From an uncultured Bacilli bacterium (GTDB taxonomy: Bacteria > Bacillota_I > Bacilli_A > RF39 > UBA660), in contig CAKOXW010000004.1 of NCBI GenBank assembly GCA_934130375.1, forward strand, positions 1 through 64,000: a DNA stretch of 64,000 nt, in the 5' to 3' direction. Below the pieces are notes generated by a model that was not told where the DNA came from, did not search any database, and saw only the letters and a program-made list of their open reading frames with translations. The translations under genes and the position numbers were made by a program. Positions 58,966 through 64,000 of the stretch are shown here, piece by piece; position 1 is the stretch's first letter; each line of letters opens with the position of its first letter.

Positions 58966-61518
58966 TCCTCCGGTTCCTCCACCGCCTCCTCCTGATGATG
59001 ATGAGAAACCACCTCCACCACCAGAGCCACTTGAAAAACTACCGCCACTGCTACTACCTCCTTCGTGAGAAGATTTAGATTGATATGCTTTAGTTTCTGT
59101 TGCTCTTATGCTGTTACTAATAATATTATTCATTCTATAAAAATCAAGAATATCACTACCTATAATATCACTATCTATATCAGTATCTTTAATATTTAAC
59201 TGCATTACTTTAGATACCTTTTTAGCATTACCAAATAATGTTGCGTACACCAAATATCTTTCCCATAACAAAATATCTGGTATTTCCTTATCATGAGTTG
59301 CAAAATCATCTAAAAAATGCTTTAATCCTAACCATTTTCTATACTCTAGTTCACCAGTTTCTGTCTTTCTAATTTTAACAAACGAGTAAACCAGACATAC
59401 TATAGAAATAATTAATGCAATACCAAATAAAATTTTAGATGTATGAACCAATTTAAATATTTCAATTAATTCAAATATTTCGCCAAAAGACAAAATTATC
59501 ATAAATGAAAAACCAATTCTATAATATATTAAACCATTTCCATCCTTAGACTTCTTAAATATATCTTTTACTAACTTAACAAGTCCATAGATAAGAAGCA
59601 CAGGAATTACAACTACAGGAAAACATACTGCAAAAACTATTACAAAAAGTAAATTATTCTTTTTTATATCATCAGATTTCTTAAAGTTACATTCAAATAA
59701 TTTTTCAGTATTAACTCTATTAACGATTGCTTCTTTATAACTTTTCCACTTAGATATTACACTTCTATATGACTTATTTGCACGATTCTTTAAATCAGCA
59801 GTTGTGACCTCTTTACTATTTGCAAAAATAACATCCATTAATTTTCTTTCTTCGTATAATAAATCACCATTAGAAATATCTTTTATTTTATAATTCTTAT
59901 TACTAATCTTTTCATAACTAATCTTCTTTTTCCTAATTAAATCAAGCATTGCAGCACTTACTGCTTTATCTGTAAGTTTATTATACATTAAATATGAAAC
60001 AACTTCACAAGGTAGTTCACTAGGTATTTCTCTATAATACTTTTCATTAAATGATACATCATAAGGTTTAAATTTTTTCTTATACATCTCATAAAAAACA
60101 AATATTGTTACAATAATTGATACTGCTGCTAGAAACCTATAACCAGTTTCTTCTTTATATTCAGCATTTTTTACAAGTGGTAATTTACTATTTAAAACAC
60201 TATATAAAAATACTCTGTTCTCATAATTATCAATCATATATATTTTATCTTCAATATTTTTATAAGTATAATACCTTGGACTTCTTACTAAGTAATCTAT
60301 ATCACTAAGAATACTATTCTTTTCTAACTCATCAAGTGTTACTTTTATACTATTAATCTTATCATTGTATTCATCCTTTAAATCGCTTGGTAGATATTCA
60401 AAAGATGTCAAACAATTATTATAATTTTCTCTAGTAATATCATTTTTAAATGTTTCAATATCCCTATCATTTCTAATTACTATATATTCATTTATCTTTT
60501 TATTAAGTATATCAAGTTTGTCTTTATATTTATTCTTTTTCTCAGTATCATATATTTCATTATATTTTGCCTTTATATTTACAAACTTATCTCTAATTGA
60601 AAATATAGTTTCATTAATAACTTCTTCATTTGGATTATTAATTAATTCATCTTCAAGTTCACTAATGCCAGTATCAACATAAGAAACAACCGCATAATCC
60701 TTTTGTTGTCTTTCATAATTTGCTTGTTCTGCCTTATTTGTTTCATACAAAATAATTTTATTAAGAGCATCAACCTTAGTATTCTTAGATGAATTCTTTA
60801 TAACACCAACATCAAATGTTGCCCTTATATCTATCTTAGTATAAGAAGGCACATTATCCACATTAAAAGTTAAGTACTCATTATTTTCATTTTTCACCTC
60901 ACCATTAAGAGGCCCATGAGCCCATACTCTTAAATTCTTATTATCTTTAAAATAAAACTTACCCTTTAAATGATGAATAGATTCTCTAAAACTATCATTA
61001 AAAATAGTATAAAATAATTCACCAACATCATTATGTTTAACTGCTATATTTCTTATTCTAAACTTAATATAAAAGGCCTTGTTATTCTTACTAGGATTAT
61101 ATATCATTAAAGTAGTCCCCTTGTTAGAATAAGAAGTTGTATAAACTCCATAATCCCCTTTATTAGCACTACTAACTCTTTTAAAAATATCGCCATCTAT
61201 ATTACTAAAATCAAAGTTATCATCACTATCTACACCTTGTACTTCTAATATAGCAATAGAAGAACCATTATAAATCTTACTTGCTCCGTAAGAACTCGCA
61301 TCAGCATTAAACTCATACAAACTATCATTAATATAATTAATATCTAACTCAGTCCCATTATAAGACCCGTTCATATCAAAATAATATTCAACTGTTAAGT
61401 CGCCATTATCCTTCTGATATCCATTTACATAAAAATTTTCAATCCCATATGATGATGCATTCACATAAAAAGGAATTGCAAACAACAACATAATAAATAA
61501 TTTTAAAACCTTTTTCAT
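58954..61518 (-). CDS. DUF2207 membrane protein with Gly/Ser-rich tail
   Basis: 854 residues: signal peptide, an outer DUF2207 domain (about residues 25-250), an extended coiled-coil insertion (about 260-420) not typical of the family, a transmembrane helix near 450, a cytosolic helical region, two further helices (about 620-700), and a C-terminal GGSSSGGSFSSGSGGGG tail common in this family. GGGRF end. Function unknown; secretion or cell envelope. The terminal motif has very low complexity. Confidence 0.82.
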   Translation of the reverse strand: MKKVLKLFIMLLFAIPFYVNASSYGIENFYVNGYQKDNGDLTVEYYFDMNGSYNGTELDINYINDSLYEFNADASSYGASKIYNGSSIAILEVQGVDSDDNFDFSNIDGDIFKRVSSANKGDYGVYTTSYSNKGTTLMIYNPSKNNKAFYIKFRIRNIAVKHNDVGELFYTIFNDSFRESIHHLKGKFYFKDNKNLRVWAHGPLNGEVKNENNEYLTFNVDNVPSYTKIDIRATFDVGVIKNSSKNTKVDALNKIILYETNKAEQANYERQQKDYAVVSYVDTGISELEDELINNPNEEVINETIFSIRDKFVNIKAKYNEIYDTEKKNKYKDKLDILNKKINEYIVIRNDRDIETFKNDITRENYNNCLTSFEYLPSDLKDEYNDKINSIKVTLDELEKNSILSDIDYLVRSPRYYTYKNIEDKIYMIDNYENRVFLYSVLNSKLPLVKNAEYKEETGYRFLAAVSIIVTIFVFYEMYKKKFKPYDVSFNEKYYREIPSELPCEVVSYLMYNKLTDKAVSAAMLDLIRKKKISYEKISNKNYKIKDISNGDLLYEERKLMDVIFANSKEVTTADLKNRANKSYRSVISKWKSYKEAIVNRVNTEKLFECNFKKSDDIKKNNLLFVIVFAVCFPVVVIPVLLIYGLVKLVKDIFKKSKDGNGLIYYRIGFSFMIILSFGEIFELIEIFKLVHTSKILFGIALIISIVCLVYSFVKIRKTETGELEYRKWLGLKHFLDDFATHDKEIPDILLWERYLVYATLFGNAKKVSKVMQLNIKDTDIDSDIIGSDILDFYRMNNIISNSIRATETKAYQSKSSHEGGSSSGGSFSSGSGGGGGFSSSSGGGGGGTGGGRF

Positions 61519-61552
61519 ATCTTTACCTCTATAATAAGTATATCATATTTAT

Positions 61553-61581
61553 AAAGAAAAAAAGACTATTTTTTAGTCTTT
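61553..61581 (-). terminator. Terminator of the GtrA gene
   Basis: AAAGACTA/TAGTCTTT with a short loop and a T run on the minus strand, overlapping the last codons. Confidence 0.8.
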
Positions 61582-62075
61582 ACAAATACAAAGAATTTAC
61601 TAAATACATAGTTAAGTATTAAGATTATTACTTGTAGTATTATCTTAGCAATCATGTCGTTAATTTTAAATAATGAAACGAATACATACATTAAAACTAT
61701 TTCCATGCCAAGTGTTAATAATCTACAACCAACAAATTTAGAAAATTCATCCAATATTTTATCTGATTTACTTCTAAATACATATTTTCTATTAGCAAAG
61801 TATGCAAATAAAACTGCACATATCCATGAGATAATAGTATTAACCATATAATTACTAATTATAAGTCTTAATGCCCAGTAACTAGCAATACTTACAAATG
61901 TAGTTAATGCCCCTACTATAACATAATCTATTATCTCTTTATATTTTTTATATAAATTATCAAGTTCATCTTTGTAAACACAACACACAATCATAAATAG
62001 TATTAATAAACTAATTGCACTTATATTTATTATAAGTGAGTTATTTAAATATATTTCTACTAATTTTTCTTTCAT
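61566..62075 (-). CDS. GtrA-family membrane protein
   Basis: 169 residues from ATG 62075 (AAAAGGAAG). An extra N-terminal helix is followed by the four-helix GtrA core: IIDYVIVGALTTFVSIASYW, ISWICAVLFAYFANRKYVF and KFVGCRLLTLGMEI, ending in NYVFSKFFVF. GtrA proteins help move lipid-linked sugars across the membrane. Directly follows the YfhO-like gene, so the pair probably act in glycosylating envelope polymers. Confidence 0.9.
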   Translation of the reverse strand: MKEKLVEIYLNNSLIINISAISLLILFMIVCCVYKDELDNLYKKYKEIIDYVIVGALTTFVSIASYWALRLIISNYMVNTIISWICAVLFAYFANRKYVFRSKSDKILDEFSKFVGCRLLTLGMEIVLMYVFVSLFKINDMIAKIILQVIILILNYVFSKFFVFVKTKK

Positions 62076-62076
62076 T

Positions 62077-64000
62077 TTACTTCTTCCTTTTCTTAATATC
62101 AAGTATCATAACTTGTAATAACATTATACACCCAATACCACTAAAAATCATCCCTTCTTTTTGATAAGGTGCTTTATATACAATTTTAATATCGTGATAA
62201 CCACTATCTATTTTAAATCCAATATAAGACAAAGACACTTTTTCATAATCAATTTTATTCCCATCTAAATAAATACTAAAACCTTTATCATAAGGTATTG
62301 TTAGTATAAAATATCCATCATCCTTGACATTTATATTACCTGTAATTATATCACCAGAAGTACTTTCTTTATCAATATTAAATACTGATACACTTTTTAC
62401 ATAATTTACAATATCGTTATAATCTATTGAATAAATCTTAACATTAGATATATCATATTTACCCTTTGCAAACTCTATATCAAGTTTATCTATCGTATTT
62501 CCTGATATTGCATATTTAAAATTATAATTATTATTAGGATATGTCCATGTTTTGCATGATAATGTATTTTTAATATCATTAATTGTTATACTCGTATCAC
62601 CAATCGTACATGCCTCAGTATAATTCATATCAAATGAAATAAGTAGTATCTTATTTTCATAAGGTTTATCAAATTTAAGTACCATTTTACCATCTTTATT
62701 ACTAGTTATCAAATATCTATTATCATTATTAGTTAGTTCTAAATTGTCATAATCTAAAGTATAACCAAATTCTTCCTCATTAATTTTTGATACATAATTA
62801 TTATCAATATTTTCTTTTACAACCACATTTGTCATTAATGCATAAATTTTATCTATATTTGATAAACCATTGTATAAATCTTCACTAATAACACTGTTTG
62901 TAGCATACCCGATTGGAAGCACATTATCATTTTTATAGACATTATCAGATATCATTTCATATCCAATCGGTGCAGTTTTATCAGTAATTAGGTATTTGTT
63001 TGCCATAAATGTATTAAATAAAATATTATGTGGATTAAGCGCAGTTGAAATCCTATTAGATTGCTCATTAAATAAATTTACAAAATTGTAATAATTTTTA
63101 TTTTCTAAAGATGAATAAATACTTGGTAAATAATAATTCCTATCATATACATAATTTATATTATACATATCATTCATATTGTAATCTACTCTATATATAT
63201 TATTATCTTCATTTAACAATACTGACACTTTGTCATAATATGTTTTATCATACTGCTTGCTATTTAAATCCTTACTAACATACCTTTCTGTATAGTTATT
63301 AAACAAACAAATTACAAGTGCGATAAAGCAAACTGGGTAAATTAATATTTTTCTATTCTCATACTTATTACTTAGTAAATATAGTATTACAGTTACTATG
63401 ATATCAGCCATTAACAATGCCTCATTAGCAAGAATTAAATGAATAATGCATAGAATTGTTAATATTATTAAAAATATATAAAATTTATTATCTTTTTCTT
63501 TCTTGTAACTACTTAAAAAGTTAGTAATTAATAATATTGCAAGAGGCAACAAAGGTATTAAAACTTTACCCCTAATATACATAAAACCACTTAATATATA
63601 TATAAATACTGGAAATACAATTAATAATGAAAAAATAATTGATAAAAATCTATCCGATTTCTTCTTATTAAATAAACCATATAATACTGCAATTAACAAT
63701 ATAGAGGATGTTCCCATTGTATAAGATGTATACATAATTTGATCCATATTAATAGTAGGCAAAAGCAACTTAAATATATTAACACTATTAGTTATATCCC
63801 CCCTACCATTTAATATTACATACATTGTTGGTAATATTAATACACATGATAATAAAATACCAACTATTACTAAATATATATATTTTAATAAATCTCTAAT
63901 AAATACCTTAGACTTCACTATCTTATTATCTTCATAATACTTATAAATATAATATATGGATAAAGCAATAATTCCACAAACACTATAGTAATAACTTGTC
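62077..64000 (-). CDS. YfhO-like membrane protein (runs off the window)
   Basis: The frame continues past the GTG at 63918 to the window edge without a stop, adding a hydrophobic helix (VCGIIALSIYYIY), so the true start lies outside. Visible part: about ten helices (for example LLSCVLILPTMYVIL, FLSIIFSLLIVFPVFIYIL), then a ~330-residue outer beta-rich domain with SIYLDGNKIDYEKV and a final GYHDIKIVYKAPYQKEG helix pattern typical of YfhO. YfhO helps glycosylate lipoteichoic acid in Bacillus/Listeria. Overlaps into gtrA. Confidence 0.85.
   Translation of the reverse strand, partial: TSYYYSVCGIIALSIYYIYKYYEDNKIVKSKVFIRDLLKYIYLVIVGILLSCVLILPTMYVILNGRGDITNSVNIFKLLLPTINMDQIMYTSYTMGTSSILLIAVLYGLFNKKKSDRFLSIIFSLLIVFPVFIYILSGFMYIRGKVLIPLLPLAILLITNFLSSYKKEKDNKFYIFLIILTILCIIHLILANEALLMADIIVTVILYLLSNKYENRKILIYPVCFIALVICLFNNYTERYVSKDLNSKQYDKTYYDKVSVLLNEDNNIYRVDYNMNDMYNINYVYDRNYYLPSIYSSLENKNYYNFVNLFNEQSNRISTALNPHNILFNTFMANKYLITDKTAPIGYEMISDNVYKNDNVLPIGYATNSVISEDLYNGLSNIDKIYALMTNVVVKENIDNNYVSKINEEEFGYTLDYDNLELTNNDNRYLITSNKDGKMVLKFDKPYENKILLISFDMNYTEACTIGDTSITINDIKNTLSCKTWTYPNNNYNFKYAISGNTIDKLDIEFAKGKYDISNVKIYSIDYNDIVNYVKSVSVFNIDKESTSGDIITGNINVKDDGYFILTIPYDKGFSIYLDGNKIDYEKVSLSYIGFKIDSGYHDIKIVYKAPYQKEGMIFSGIGCIMLLQVMILDIKKRKK

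Noticed and set aside
1..64000. Use of UGA as tryptophan (mycoplasma-type code)
   Set aside because: Clear genes end at TGA and use TGG for Trp; only a tRNA-Trp with CCA anticodon is seen.
1..64000. CRISPR arrays, retrons, diversity-generating retroelements
   Set aside because: No regularly spaced repeat array and no reverse transcriptase or Cas-like ORF were found.

Overview
The window is AT-rich DNA from a Gram-positive-type bacterium of the low-GC Bacillota. Strong AGGAGG-type ribosome binding sites, frequent TTG/GTG starts, UGA used as a stop, FeoAB, an LtaS-like synthase, LysM/SleB/CwlD-type cell-wall hydrolases and Tn4451-type large serine recombinases (LSRs) all fit. A gut Bacilli or Clostridia lineage is plausible, but nothing in the window fixes the genus. 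Ordinary chromosome alternates with at least four integrated elements.

1-11,387 is the right end of an integrative element whose left end lies outside the window. It carries a PcfJ-like fragment, a divergently controlled cluster (XRE repressor / PD-(D/E)XK nuclease / DnaA-like protein without a P-loop / unknown protein / two PH-like proteins, one membrane-anchored), a small serine recombinase, a solitary IS630-like HTH protein, a DnaB-like plus RecA-like ATPase pair, and a terminal LSR. It ends inside a collagen-like (Gly-X-Y) gene, of which only the 3' part remains (to 11,732). pyrG follows on the minus strand.

13,640-26,960 looks like a tandem array of three related units stacked downstream of tRNA-Gly(GCC). 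Reading down the minus strand, each unit starts with an RNA gene and a terminator, then a 90-94 residue protein, then an LSR, mobilization genes, and cargo at the far end. Unit 2 (about 26.88-19.95 kb) has LSR, TnpV, an HNH-containing MOBP-type relaxase and an AAA ATPase + RloB/TOPRIM-like pair. Unit 1 (about 19.77-14.32 kb) has an LSR split by a frameshift at a dnaX-like A8 slippery site, a MobV relaxase with a recognisable oriT, and two membrane proteins. Unit 0 is a deletion scar joining the start of the 90-residue protein to the tail of a relaxase. Between units lie three copies of a structured, terminator-ended RNA motif that I cannot name.

27,000-44,440 is mainly housekeeping: proS, an LtaS-like protein, tRNA-Cys, membrane proteins, feoAB, a nucleoside kinase-like protein, a CAT-like acyltransferase, an ABC-2 exporter, DUF1003, a small multidrug export family protein, tRNA-Trp and a SleB-like hydrolase.

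44,444-54,305 is a complete LSR-borne island of about 9.86 kb that splits an amidase/LysM gene in two. Its cargo is defence-like: an ASCH protein, a type II restriction enzyme with a convergent C5 methyltransferase, and a two-gene AAA+ ATPase / subtilisin-like protease operon with paired TGTCCC boxes at its promoter. It has no relaxase.

54,310-64,000 returns to chromosome: a zincin-type surface protein, an ArsB/NhaD-type transporter, an Abi_2 HEPN protein, a CwlD-like amidase, a DUF2207 protein, GtrA and a YfhO-like protein running off the right edge.
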